This document shows positions 1 to 13,600 of a stretch of DNA of 64,000 nt, piece after piece; the stretch's first letter is position 1, and every line of letters begins with the position of its first letter. A program made the position numbers and the translations under genes. The notes below the pieces were generated by a model. That model ran no database searches. It was not told where the DNA came from and was given only the letters and a program-made list of their open reading frames with translations. This DNA comes from Drosophila persimilis (Eukaryota; Arthropoda; Insecta; Diptera; Drosophilidae), in assembly GCF_003286085.1 (NCBI RefSeq), contig NW_020825298.1:7192001-7256000 (forward strand), read 5' to 3'.

Positions 1-196
1 ATTTTAATAAAACTAAAACCCGAAGCAAATTAAAAAGCGAGCGTCGCCAAATGCGACACTAAAAGTAATTAGCGACAGCAGACAGAAAGAGACAGAGACA
101 GCAGATAGACAGGGACAGAGACAGAGACAGAGACAAGGACAGACAGGGTGGGGGTCGTCGCGAGTCGGTAATAAAAACAGAACAAAACTGTTATAA
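1..196 (+). other. bru2: 5' UTR of bru2 first exon (window starts inside it)
   Basis: This is purine-rich, non-coding sequence with a run of acagag repeats (about 80-145) directly ahead of the ATG at 197. No core promoter element is visible, so the transcription start probably lies upstream of the window. It is inferred to be untranslated leader because no acceptor precedes the ATG. Confidence 0.5.
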
Positions 197-1065
197 ATGA
201 TGTTGCAATCCTTGAATCTGCACGCGGATACACTGAGCGGCATTCCAGAGGCAGCAGCAGAGGCAGTGGCAGTGGCAGTGGCCGGGCCCGTGGCAGCAAC
301 AGAACAAACTAACGAGGCAGCAGCAGCAGCAGCAGCAACAACTACGATGCTGACAACGGCACCTGTTGCACTTATTGCTAATGGCAGCAACAACACCAAC
401 AGCAGCAGCAGCAACAACAACAACATCAACCTTTATAACAATAACAATTTAAATAGCAATAACAATTGCAACGTACAACAACCGCAGCAGCAGCAACAAC
501 AACAACAGCAACAGTTGCAACAACAACAACAACAACAGCTACAACTACAACTACAGCCAGTCAAGTATTTAGAGAATCTAACGAGCTCAGGAGCAACTTC
601 AGGTGCCATCGCAGCGACAACAACTTTTACAGGTGCTGCGAAAAGTTTCCATCCATATTTGCGGCCCACTTGCAACACCAACAGCAACAGCAACAACAAC
701 AACAACACAGCAAGCCTCATCCCAGCTACAACAAAAATGTCGACTGCATTGTTGGAAACACTTTTGCAAAACCAAATAAATTCCAGCACAACAACACCGA
801 CCGTACCAACAACACCAACAGCAATAGCAGCAGTTCCTGCAACACCAACAGCAGCTGGAGCCGCAACAACCGCAACAACAGCAGCATCAGCAGTGGCAGC
901 AGCGACAGCGGCAGCGGCAGCAGCAACGCAGCTGAATTCCGGCATTAATTCCAGAACTTCATTAGTCGACCAGAGCCAGAGCCAGAGCCAGGGCCAGAGC
1001 CAGCCTGCTGCTGTTATAGTAGTCGCCGCTGCCCCACCCAATGTTGCCACAAGCGTCCAAAATCG
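197..1065 (+). CDS. bru2: bru2 coding exon 1, low-complexity N-terminus
   Basis: The exon encodes 289 residues plus two bases. Adjacent methionine codons lie at 197 and 200. The start of the protein ([16 protein letters not shown]) is non-repetitive. It is followed by Ala-, Asn-, Gln- and Thr-rich tracts with many CAG/CAA/AAC codons, the usual composition of disordered N-termini in insect RNA-binding proteins. The exon ends at an AATCG/GTGAGT donor in phase 2. The next exon begins with a single C that completes an Arg codon, which supports the join. Repeat tracts keep other frames and the opposite strand open as well; those are treated as artefacts. Confidence 0.8.
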
Positions 1066-4000
1066 GTGAGTGTAGCGCCCCTCCCAGAGCTCAGCTTTAG
1101 TCCATTTTTCTGCATCAGCTTCCCAGCAAATGGCTGCGAAATGATTTATTGGTTAGTGATTTAGTCGGTGGGTGTTGGTGTAATTAGTAATTTGGGCTGG
1201 CGCTGAAAAGTATGCAATGGAATATGCAATTTGTTGAGGGTTCATTGTGGGGAGGTAATTAAAGGAAGTCCCTTAACATATACACAGCTTTACAAGAGCC
1301 CCATCCCCACCTCAAGCTATAAATGGATGCCTGAAAGACCTGTCCATCATCGCAATTCCCCTCGAACGGTGTCCCATCCCATGAAACTTTTACAAGCGTT
1401 TCCGCCATTCAACTTCAGTGCTTATCATTTTGCATATTACCTGGCCGCTATACGAGCAGAACATTTCAATTTCCTATGGCCGCCATCTCCGACTACGACA
1501 ACTTTTTGGCTATCACATTTCAAATGGTTATTCCTCGGACGTGCGCCACATTTTCTATTTGCGAGCTTCCTTTGCCCGGAAATTATAAAAATTCGACTCG
1601 AAATCGTCGGGCGACCCACTTCGTCGACTGATTTAATTAAAATAAGTGATAATGTGCATTGGCCAGTGGGGGGAGGGCATGAAGGGGGAGGAGGGTGGAT
1701 GGTGGAAGGTCGCAGCAGCAGCCCATCGAGTGACTAATGATAATTGGCATTGCATTAAGGTTATTAATTGGCAGAAGCCATCAAGGCGGCAATTTTCACA
1801 TAGCCAAAGAGCCATCAAAGATAATAGCGAATGATTATTGACAGGACATTGTAATTATAATATTATAGCGTCTTCGTAATGACGATAACGATGGGGGGGG
1901 GGTCTAGGATTTCAGGGGGAACCACCGCAGGCTCTTGAAAGCGAAACCAAACGAGAGCCTGAATCGGCTGTAAGGGGCCCTAGAACTATCATCTATGCGG
2001 CTCTCCTGGCTCTGCTGTCGTGCTCGGCCATTAAATAATAAAGCAAGAATTATTAAATTTATGTTGGGTCATTTTTATGCGCCTCTGGGTCCAGTCCGTC
2101 CTGCCTCTATCTTTGAGCTGTTTGCTTTTGTTGTGACAGCCGCGGCATAACAAACTGCCATCATAAATTAAGTGCCACGTCACGACTGGACTGTGTCGCC
2201 ATCTCACAGTGGCTTCAAGTGTGTGTTGGACTATAAAAATCGATGATTTTCCTGCTATTTCCAGGACTATCGTAGCACTCCGAGGCGTAGTAATCGCTGA
2301 AGCTAGAGACGCACGGGTTTTTCATTAGACCTCAGCCCACGGTGCCATGACAGCGTACTTTCCTCTCACTCAAGTTGTTGAATTCGCATTGAGCTACGAT
2401 ACCAACAGAGTCATCGTCGTCGTCATCATCGCCAGCATCATCATCATCAGTGGGCCCTTCCCTTCGCCTGCCCTGCCCCGCCCCACCAAACACCTGCTGT
2501 CCTACCCCAAATCCCAGTGAGAGCCTGCTCTGCCCTTCTGCCACTCTGCCACGCCTCAGCTGCCACCGCAGGCGATTTTCTCATTAAGCCTGGTCGCATT
2601 TAAATGAAACTGAATTATTAATGCACAAGCGCAGCCCCGAGAGACACCCAAGGAGATGATGTTCTGAGGCTGTGGGCTGGGGAGCGTTTCTTGGCTCTCT
2701 TTTCGCTCCCCGATGGATTGGCGCCAGCCAGAAATAATTGCCTTACAGACTCCAGGGGCAACACACCTGTCGCTGCTCCAGCTCCTCCACTTCTCCTTGT
2801 TTTTGGCTTTGCCTTTTGTTATTTTATTTATTTTTCCGTTCATTTTTGGGGAACACGCACGGAATTGGCTGATGCAAAATGCGTGAATGTTTTCCGTTTA
2901 CGAGATTTATGCTGCAGGCACAGAAGTCACGATGGATTACGGCCACCCCTCGACTTTGCATATTCCACCTAGAGGCAGAGGCAGAGTCAGAGGCAGTGGC
3001 AGGCCTGAATTTATCACCTTGACATAGACAATTTGGCGCGTCCTCGTTCCGGCTCTAATAGATTAATTTCGTTTTGTCATTTGATGGCCCGCGGCAGCTC
3101 TTCGCTTTCACTGAGTGTCGGAGGGTTGTCATCCATCGCCTGCAGGCCGCTCACAACCAGTGGAGCGCCAAGGGGGGTGGGCGAATGAGGAAATTACTTA
3201 CGCAGGAAATTGGAAAATGAAGAAATTTAAAAGTAAATTGGAAGTAATTTCCTAAATGGCATCATTTCAGATGACTCCCGTCAGATAGAAGTTAATAATG
3301 AGCCCCCGTTTACCCCCCCTGGCTATAGAGAAGGGAATATCAATTGCCGGCCCAAAAGTATGCAATGGAAATTTTAATACGTGAGAAACAAAATCCCACT
3401 CGGCATTGCTCTGTGCAGAGACAATTAAGTGATCAAATTTATTGGGCCAACAGCAGCAGCAGAACTCCCTTTGAGCAAGCAACTTGACAACCAACCAAAA
3501 GTCAATTTGGTAGACCATCAAGAGCACCACCCAATAAACCCCTCGATTAGAAACAACAACGACAGGGACATCTCTGGGAAAACTTTTTCGGGCAGCACAC
3601 AAAAACCAACCGAAAGTGACCTCAAAGTAGAGCGTTCGATGCGTTGCCAGTCAGTCACTCAAAGGACAGCCCCTATCCCCCCCTATCCAGGACATTCCTA
3701 GACGTCCCCCCAGTTGGAGGGAGACTGGTCAACCACAAAACAAAAGTAAAAACGTTTACAACTTTTTAGATTAGATTAGTTTGCTAATAACAATTAGTAT
3801 TTGTATTTTATGCTGTTAGCCAACTTTGGTTGAGAGCGAGACCAAGGAGACTTCTTGTTGCTGTGGCAGGCACTCCATCTCTCTTTTTTATGGTCATTAG
3901 CAAACGAAGTTAAGAGCAGTTACAGGCAGGGAGCTTAAGAGAGGGAATACAGTAGTTCAATGGCAAAGTTGTGGCTGGTATTTGGGATTTCTAATGACTT

Positions 4001-7000
4001 TACGAATGTAAATGCAAATAATTCTTATAAATTCTCTGCCCATCTCTCGTTTAGCATGTCGAGTCCCTTGGAGGATGACCTGAAAACCGAACTGGAGGCC
4101 ATGGACACGAACAGCAACGAAATGCTGAAGGATCAGCCCGATGCGGATAATATCAAAATGTTTGTGGGCCAAATACCCAAGACCTGGGACGAGACCAGGC
4201 TCCGTCAGATGTTCGAGCAGTTCGGGCCCGTTCACACCCTGAATGTGCTCAGGGATAAGGTCACATCGATTAGCAGAGGTGAGTCGAGGCGTCACTGGCT
4301 ACCCTTCGGGCATACAAATGTGCGGATTATTCCGGTATTCAATGAAATTTTACAATGTCCATCAATTTTTGCCCCAGTGCCTGCCTCTGGCCATAAACCT
4401 CAAGTAATATGATTATGCTGATGGCGAGCCCGTCAACATTAAAACTTGTTCTCTCGGCCTCAGGTTCCCCTTTGGCTGGGGATGGGCTCCGTTCCCCTCG
4501 GGCTTCTGGTGGCGGTTGGGCAAAGTTTCAGCCGTGGTAATTGGCCATAATTGTGCGTGTATAAGCAGGAAAAACTTGCACAGCAGGATGCAGGATATGA
4601 GCATATGTGTGTCGGGTGTTGCTCTGCTCAATTTTCGGGGCTGTATTAGAATAATATCCGCATTTGCTTGCAAACTTTTCCGAAAGCGAAAAGGTAAATT
4701 CCATTATGCATATTTATGGCCTAGAGGGGTGGTTGATCGGGGGCTGTGGGGGGGGGAGGCATGTGTGTGCATATGGGACCCGTTAAATGTAAGGTGTTCG
4801 AGCAAGGCTAACACGATGATAGCCAGGTTTTGGGAGGATTATAATTTAATCTAACTAATGGAGAAGTGGATATGAAGAGTGACCAGAGAAGCAAGTAATT
4901 TAATATAGTTTGATAAGAAATATAGCAGAGGAAAGTACACAAAGAACGACTGCATTGTATGGTAGCTAGGTGGATAGAAAATAAAGATAGCAACGCCTTA
5001 AAGATAGCTTTTATATTGGTGGTTAAAAGATAAGAGAACTAGCAATCAACACTCTAATCAGCTCAGATTAATGATCAAATATTGAACCACCTATTCAACA
5101 TATTGACTTATATTTCCAGAAGCTTCAAGGCATCTTTCAAAGATAGTAAACAGATAGTCAGGCATATACTCATATAAAGAAGAAGGCATGTACTCGTAGA
5201 GATCTGGTAGGCTATCGAGAATGGATACTCAGTAACTTTATTTATGATTAGATAAGAGGTCGTATATCGTTGAGAGTTTCACTTAGCAGCAGGTGTTGCA
5301 CTCCACAAACTATTGTTTATATAACAATTTATATGGAAAAGTGAGGAGAAAAAACTAGGCTGTTGAGGGCTATAAATGGTACATAGATAAGAAAGTCGAT
5401 ACTGACCGATAAGCAGGAACTGTTTCCCAAGAAAATAGATTAAATATCGCCTGAAATCTAGTACGATCTCTAAATGCTTATCGCTTGGCTAGTAAGCTCT
5501 AATCAAAGCTTTGTATAGTCCCCCCACCATGATTTCCGTCCATTTCTCATACTCCCCCCGCCCCCGCATGGCTTGCATGAAGCGCTCGTCCCGTGAACCG
5601 TCCCGTAAACCGCATGACAAGGCCTGTATCCACATATATATATAACTACTATAATCCCTGAACAACTTGGCCAAAAAGCGTGATAAAACGCTGCCAAAAA
5701 TAATAATAAGTTTTGTATTGGTCCCCCAGTAAATAATATATTTTCTATTGCATTTTACAAACTATATATATTTATATACGAGTATATAACGTTTAACACG
5801 TTCGTTTTGTATCATACGTTTTGTGTAATTGTCTATCGATCCGTTTGATTTGTATTCGATATGTATTCGATTGTTTCATTTTCGTTTGCAGGGTGCTGTT
5901 TTGTCACCTACTATACCCGAAAGGCCGCCCTGCGCGCCCAGGACGCGTTGCACAACATCAAGACCTTGGACGGGGTAAGTACATCCCCGGACACTATCAC
6001 CACCCACCACCCACCACCCTTCACCCACCCCCTACAATCCCCCTCAACCCTGTCCATCATCCATGTAGCTTTGAGTTTTGCCCGTTTTCCTGTTCTCTGT
6101 GAATGTATGTGTGCGTTTCTTTTCATACGTTATCTATGTGTGCGTGTATCTATGTATGTGCGAGTATGTGTGCGTGTTCCTTGTAGCTGCTCTCTCACCT
6201 ATACATATGTGTATGTGTATATGTGCACCCGCGCATATACATATATATATATATATATATTTACTGTTTGTTTGTGCGCCCTTTTGAATAATACAGCTTG
6301 AGAAAGTCAACCGCTTGCGTCGTCCCCATCGATCGATCGATGACATACTTTCTCCCTGCATGGTTTTCGGACGGGGGGCTGCCGAGCACCGATTGGCATT
6401 GGTATTGGTACTGGTGGACTATTGGTATATGGCCAACACAAAATGTAATCATCAGTCAATTAGTGGATTCAATTATTGAGGACAATCTCATTGTTAACGT
6501 ATTAAATGAAGCGTTCCACGCACAAGCAAACAGGCTAAGATGGCCAGGGGACAGGGGAGAGGTTACAGGGGGAGGAGGAACACACGGCTGGGTCTAAGGT
6601 AACCACTCATGGAGCTCGTGTTCCCCTGGACAGTGGCGTCAAGGTGCTTGAAAAAATGAGTGAATTTTGTCTCTAGGGTAGGGGTTTTTACATGCCTTGT
6701 GCATGATTTTAGATGCTTCACAAAAAGCTGTGAATTTTGTCTCTAGCCCAGAGGTTTTTACATGTCATGTACATGATTTTAAAAAATATATATAACACAA
6801 TGACAAAATGGAAAGAAAATAAAAGGAAATAAATGCAGGAAGAAATCCTATAAATTGAAAGAAACTTTGGGGATCATCCCCACATTTTTCCATTAACGAA
6901 TAAGTAATAAAAATTTCCAAATTAATATTTTTCAGACTTAAAAATAAATATTAAAGAAAAAGATATTGGGCATTGCTCGAAAAAGGTATTCTTTTCAGAA

Positions 7001-10000
7001 ATTGCTTGAAATTTTCTTCCCGCCAAAAGTGTTACAGGTCTCCAATATACTCCCCATCAAATACAACAAAGTTCTCGTCTCACATTTAGCCTTGAACTGC
7101 GACCCACTGTGCCCACTGGCTCCCATCATTTACATATTCAAATTGTTAATGGAAAATCCATATAGGAACGTTCGGCCAGCACTAAAACAAAGCCCCCAAA
7201 ACACACACACACACAGAGGGAAACTTAGGAGGGGGCAAAGGAAGGGGACCGGAGCTATAGGTGGGCCAAGGCAGAAACAGGAGCCTGGCCAAATGGCGCC
7301 ACGTGTGTAATTGTCAAAATAATGACCACATGCCCCAGACCCCACCCACACACACATGGGTGTGTGTGTGTGTGTGTTTGTGTGTGTAAGGTGGATCTTT
7401 GTTTGTATAAGTAAGTGCCTGCCTGTCCAGCTATGCAGAGGATTGTGTGCAGGGGGGGCACACGCCTCTGTGTGTGTGGGGGCATGTCTGATCCTTTAAT
7501 GCATTTGGCAGGCGGCCCTCAACAGAAAGGACATCGATGTCGTCCTCGTCTGCCGAAGCTACTTAATTTACCTGAAATAATCGATAGGTAAACAGACGTT
7601 AAAATGTCGACATTTTCACACACAGCCCGAGAGAGGGAGAGGGAGTGGGAGAGAGGGCGAGGGAGACGCAGAGAGGCTCAGCTTGTCAACGGCTACAATA
7701 AATATTTTGTTTTGAACTGAACTGACTCTCCATCACCCTCTCTCTCCCCCTTTCTTCCGGCTAAGTGGCCCTGACAGGCGTTGTCCTTTTTCTTCTGGGC
7801 TTTTTTTTTGGCACGTGTGAACAGCTACACTTGCAGAAAGCGAGAGAGAGAGAGAGAGCAGCTGGCATTTGCATGGCCGGGCTGAAAGTATGCTATGAAA
7901 TATTGATGGCCACAAATGAAGTCGAAATGGAAGCGGAATTTTAAATTTATTTCAATTTCAATTCGAATTGAATTCATTGCCTGGCAATTATCACAGTGCC
8001 GCAGTGTCGTGCCTCAAATCCCCTGAATTTTCTGCATACCCTGTGGCCGCACAAAAGCCCCAAAAAACTAACCCCAAATATTGTGACAGCTAATTGACAA
8101 TCACAGAATCGGGAGTGGAAAAATAAAAAGAAACTGGCTACAAATCGCATTATAGACTCGAAAAGGGTAACCCAGGCAAATACACACACACGCAGGCAAA
8201 CACAGATACACACAGACACTGCTACACTTACACAACTCTCCGAGGCGGAGAGACAGATAGACAGACAGACAGACAGTTAAATGAAATGCCAGCAAAAGAG
8301 CAGCAAAAGAGTGGTCAGTGGGTAGGGGGAGGCCATTTGACTCATTCAGCTGTCAATTTTGAATAATAGAGCAGCAAAATGGCGCAACAATGAGTCCGTA
8401 GAACAGGGGGTGGCTATAAGAAGGGGGTAGGAGTCAAGGCGGACCAGAGGCGGTGACATTTTCTCGTAATTTGTGCAGAAACCTTTTGACTTTCACAGTT
8501 CTGTTGCTGTTGCTGTTCGGGTTCTGGTTTAGGTCTGGCCCGGGTCCTGGCCCGGGTCCTGGCTCTGCTTTTGAAGCAGAGACAGAGAGGCCTCAACCCG
8601 TAAGCATTTCATTTCAATTTGCTGAACATCATTCAGTCATTCAGTCACTTTGTCCGTGTCCGTGTCCGTGTCCGGGTAGACCTCCCCCCTCTGCCCTGAC
8701 ACCAAAATGGGTGGAAAAAATACCCTTTCCTCTTTTCCTTTCCAATGGCAGCTCCATTTTCTAATATCGTTGTAAGTATTATTATTATCATTTCCGCTAC
8801 TCGAACCGTTTGAATGAAAAGTTAATTGAAATCAAAGTAATGGCCAGTGCCTGACAGCAGCAGCCAGGACCCAGGACCAGGGCCCAGGGCCCAGGACCCA
8901 GAATAGTGCGCAGGACGAGGGCCCATCGAACCTTATCGTCAGTTGGCTCAATGAATGTAAAATAAATGAAAATTTGTTAAAAGCATCGCATTCAATTGCA
9001 TTTTTCAAGTGCTAATGGCCACGTTAATGAAATGGGATTCCCATCCTCACACTTCCCTCTGTCGCTGGCTCTCTCTCTCTCTGCCTGTCTCTGTCTGTTT
9101 CTCATTGTTTCTCTTCCCCTGTTTGATTCCATTAGCTCTCCCTCTCTCTCTCCCTCTGTGCATTCCTGCTTACTTGTTGCACTTGGGGCAAAGTCGAACG
9201 TAATGAAATCTAAAAATACTTAAACACTTTTGTACATGAAAAACTAATGAAAGGCGTTGGCTTTTGTTGTAGTTGAGAATTCCTTAGGTCGAGGAGGGGC
9301 ACAGAAGGAGTCAAATAATCGATTCGCAGGGCCAGGGAATCGAAAGGGAGGTTATTCTTGTCCTCTTTTCTTCATCTAAAATCTAAATTTATAAAATAAA
9401 GGTACAAATGGGTTTCTAATCAAAAATTGAAGCTAAAATCCCGCTCCAAGGACACTCGCCACTCTATTTACTGGGGATTATCCTTTGATACTCCCGTTAC
9501 CCATAAATCCCCTTCCATATTCCGGGTTTTTTGACTGGATAATCAAAGGGAAATCCCTACCCCAAAGCTTTCCCCCTTTTTATCGACTTGTACAATGGCA
9601 AAAACCATTCATACTTTTCTAACTTATTGCATATTTCTCTTCCCTTACTTATTGCCACTTTCCCTTCTCACCCTCTCTCGTTTCTCTTTGACAGATGCAC
9701 CATCCCATCCAGATGAAGCCGGCGGACAGTGAGAACAGAAATGGTAAGTTCCTCTTTAGACATCGTTTCGGGGCATATTTGCTCTCCTCTACGTCTATGT
9801 CTACGTCTCCGTCTGCCAGTCCGTCTGTCCTTCCGTCAGTCCCTGCATATGTACGGCTGATTGCTTGTTCCTCTTCTACAATACACACTGTATGCGGCTG
9901 TCTGTGTGAGCCATAGACTCGTAGCTGTCTGCGTGAGCCTTTTGGGCTTAATCACAAACTTGCAGGCGGAGCAGTTGGTGTCTGTATTTGATTACACAGA

Positions 10001-10591
10001 ACAACACACAGAAAAAGAATTGGCCCAGGGAATGCGGCAATGAAAATGAATAATGCTCCAAACTGACGGGAAAAGTGGGTGGACCAGGGCCCAGGGACCG
10101 GGGACCGGGGACCGGTGGGAGGTCCTGCCTTGGCTGGGATTGTATGTGAGACCAATAAATCGATTAGGCTATGTGCTGAAAAGAAAAGGGAAACACCATC
10201 GAAGGCGACCGACAAAACAATTATTCCACGAGCAGGAACGTGGCCGGAAAAAGTTTTAAAGGGATTAGGGAGCAAGCCGTTTCCTATTATATCTTGGTGT
10301 ACATCCCCAAAACCACGAACGGAAAAGCCTCTCTTGGCCCCCTTTCTAGTTGGACACTTTTCTTGTCGTTCCCCGAAGACTCGAGCCGTCCTTCAAGGAG
10401 ATCTTCCACAGCAAAAACGACAAGGTGGTCAGGCATTTCCCCTGTGGCCACATTTTCCGCATGGAATTCAAATCGGAAAATCGTTATTGTGCCTTTTGCC
10501 CATCGCAAAAGGCGATGTCCAGGGCCCGCCTCTACGCCTGGCCACCACTTATGCAGTGCGTTTCCGTTTCCGCTTTGCCATATGCGTGCCT

Positions 10592-10634
<43 letters not shown>

Positions 10635-13600
10635 CTGTGGCATTTCTTGTTGTTCTTAGCATTGCTTGAATGCAGCGGAAATGTTTAGGGCATCGCTCGC
10701 ATTCACCTCCATGCGATGGCATCGCGCCGTTGTCGTCTTGTCTGCCTTGTCCATCGATTGCTGGTTCCTCCTTTATGTCTCCACACTGATTCCTTTCTTT
10801 TCCTGCTTTTTTCTTTGGCCTTCTCCTTTCCCCTCCTCTGGGGGGACAGACATAATTGCTTTCCTTCTGTTTCAATTGGTGTCCCAGCGGCTCGGGCGGG
10901 CAGGCAGACAAATTCTTTCCGCATATCGAAAGCCATTCGAAAATTGTGCTCTTGTTCGGGGCTCGTGTTCGATTGCGTCAAGTGTGTGCACGCATGGCGA
11001 AAATAAATCACAAAATTAAAAATACGTAACACGGAAATTTTATGGTAAATTAACTAAAAATTGGCACTCACTCGTGCATTGCCCAGTCGACCGAGAATCT
11101 CTCTCTCTCTTTTTCTCCCTCGCTCTCCGCTGATCGGTTGCTCCTCGCGACCCACTCGATGTTCGGCAGAATATTAACAAAATTGAGATGAAAAGTGTCC
11201 AACATTCAATGGGGCGGACAGAGCATTGTCAGTGTCTGCTTTTTTGATTGCCAACAAAATTAATTGCTGCATGCAGCACAAAATAAAGGAGGCACAACCT
11301 GATCCCTGACGAGTGGTCTCTGAGAAACAAAGAAGATTAAATACTCTGCCGAAGGGAAAGAGTCTTTCCACGTGTGGAAATCATCAAGTATCTCGCTTCT
11401 TGGCCTCCTCCATCACAAAGCTGATTTAGCCTTTCCCTTGGACTGGCATCATCGCCGAAAACAAATGCCAAACATTTTCAAATGCCACACAAATTTCTGA
11501 AAATGCAACAAGTGCAAGAGACTTGCCACAGCCACAGACCATACATACATCTCTATCTGTCTCGCTTTTGCTGGGACTCTCTCCATCTCTGTCGCTCCCT
11601 GGGGCCGTGTTGCGTGTTGTGCGAAATGTTTTGGCGACACTTGACAAAATGCCAGAAATTCTAAATACTTTTAGCTGCCTTTGCCTTTGCCTGTGCCTGT
11701 GCCTCTTCTGCCTTTCAGTTTGTCGTCGTCTTTGTCGCTGTCAGAGTCGTTGTTGCTGCTGTCCGCCTTTTAGCATGCCCTTTTGGCTTGGCTCGAATCG
11801 GATCGGATTGGAGGCATCTTGGCGTCTCTTTCTGCTTGGCCATCGATGGCCGTTCTGTGCGATGCACAATCAACTCAAATTAATGAGATTCGTGCAAATG
11901 AAAGTAGATCTAAGGCAGCGTTTATGCGAGTATATGGGCACGGTTTTATTCGTCCGCCTGTTGGCTTTCGGATTAATGGGTTTATTCATTTGCAAATTGT
12001 CAGGCGCTGACAGCGTCGTATCAATTTTGGCCGCAGGCCACCGTATGAGTTCTCTGCCCCCAAGGAATGGCGGTATCTTCAGATCTGAGAATGCACTTGC
12101 CTGTTTGCAATTTGCGTTTGTATCTCGCAGATACTTACTGCTGCCGCTGGTCACATTAGCACACTTTTCGATTCAATTATGAAACGTTCTGCGGGCCCCT
12201 GTGGGTCGCTGGTGTGTGCAAACAAAGCGCTTTTCTATGTTTTTCTCGGCTCTCGGGTCTCCCCTTCCCAATTGATTTTCGCGCCGCCGTGATCGCCCGT
12301 TTAGCTGGCAGATACACTCCGCAAGATACACTTCGAAAGATACACACAGAGCCACAGATGCTCGTTTTTTCTAGCTTTGATGTTAATTGCTCGCGTCTCG
12401 AAACCTTTTAGGTCGTGGCGATGGCGATCTTGTCAAGTGAGCACACAACTTTGACTCGACTTGACTTGGCATTAAATGTGTTAGGAAAAATGGAAAAAAC
12501 TGAAAAATGAGAGCTGCTGAAACGCGGGCAGGGCCTCGAACGAAGGGGAGGGGTACGGAGGGACGGCTGAAAGACTCTGGGGCAAAATATTCAATGATTT
12601 TGTGTAATTTCATGTTTAGGAAAGGTTTTTTCTAATTTACATAAAATGTATGCACCTAAAAAATGTATCTCATCAGATTTCATCAGTATTTTAATGAGCT
12701 TAAATCAAATGACAAATACCTGTATGTAATATATAATTGAAAAAAAAGGTAATTAATAAGTAATCAAGAAACAAAAGGGATTTTAAGATACAGGTTCTAA
12801 TTTATTAATCAATGAAATAAATTCTAAAAAAATATGACAAAAATATTATTATGGATATTATTTGACGATGGGTAAATATCGATTGTAATAAGTTGAGTTC
12901 CAGAGCTCGAAATTAATTAATCAATAATTAATAATAATAGTAATAAATTAATAAATACTATTAAAAAGAATACATTTTAATTTACGAAGCCTATGATATT
13001 TTACAACTGAAATTTTGATATGGAATGATTGAAGAATTTACCTTAAACTTGTTCAAAAAATCATAAATATTTAAAAAATAAGTACTACAGTCACTTAGGT
13101 TATTATTCTTTTATATAAGTTAAATAACAGTCCCACAGTGTACATCTGTCTGTGTGAATACCTATTAAAGAGCCCTCAAATATAGCAAGCAGATCCCCCA
13201 TCTTGAGCTTTGTTTATAAGCCCAGGCCAGACATATCAGAATTCAATCAAGAACCTCCCTGGCAACCTAGGGGGAAGCTCTATTCCAATCATTCCGTATC
13301 CGCTCCGATAACACGACAGAAAAAGCGCTGAGTCAAACCGGCACGAATGCGGTAGAGAGACAAAGAGAGAGAGAGAGCGCGAAAGCATATTCTGTCATCT
13401 CTGGTGATCACTCCCCGAGCAAACATAAGTAAACAAACGTCAAGAGGCAACGGCAACGAGCGTGGCTAATTGCCATTCGTACAACCAGCCGCGAGCCACA
13501 AGCCACAAGTGTCCAAAACAGCTGTTTGCCGAGAGAGAGAGAGAGCACAGCGGGGAGAGAGAGAGAGAGCAAGCCGGCAAACGCTAGTGCTGCAGCATTG

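Larger units (their letters stand above)
5975..9694 (+). other. bru2: bru2 intron 3
   Basis: Intron splitting RRM1. It holds a (TA)n/(CA)n run near 6190-6262, a 70-bp tandem duplication at 6642-6781, a (CA)n-ATGG-(GT)n inverted run at 7340-7387, (GA)n near 7622-7660 and 7840-7858, and pyrimidine tracts at 9062-9160. No gene is seen. Confidence 0.7.

Noticed and set aside
433-1050. A 205-codon minus-strand open frame across bru2 exon 1
   Set aside because: It is Cys/Val/Ala-rich because it reads the reverse of CAG/AAC repeats; no domain and no independent support.
7733-9203. Ser/Leu-rich and Arg-rich open frames in intron 3
   Set aside because: They follow CT and GA simple repeats; no start context or conserved segment was seen.
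10350-10560. Open frame with a CGH...CAFC zinc-finger-like spacing in intron 4
   Set aside because: Three overlapping frames are open here, the Cys spacing is not a known finger, and the tail is a (TG)n translation.
10955-10985. tRNA B-box-like GTGTTCGATTGC
   Set aside because: No A box at the right distance and no cloverleaf could be drawn.
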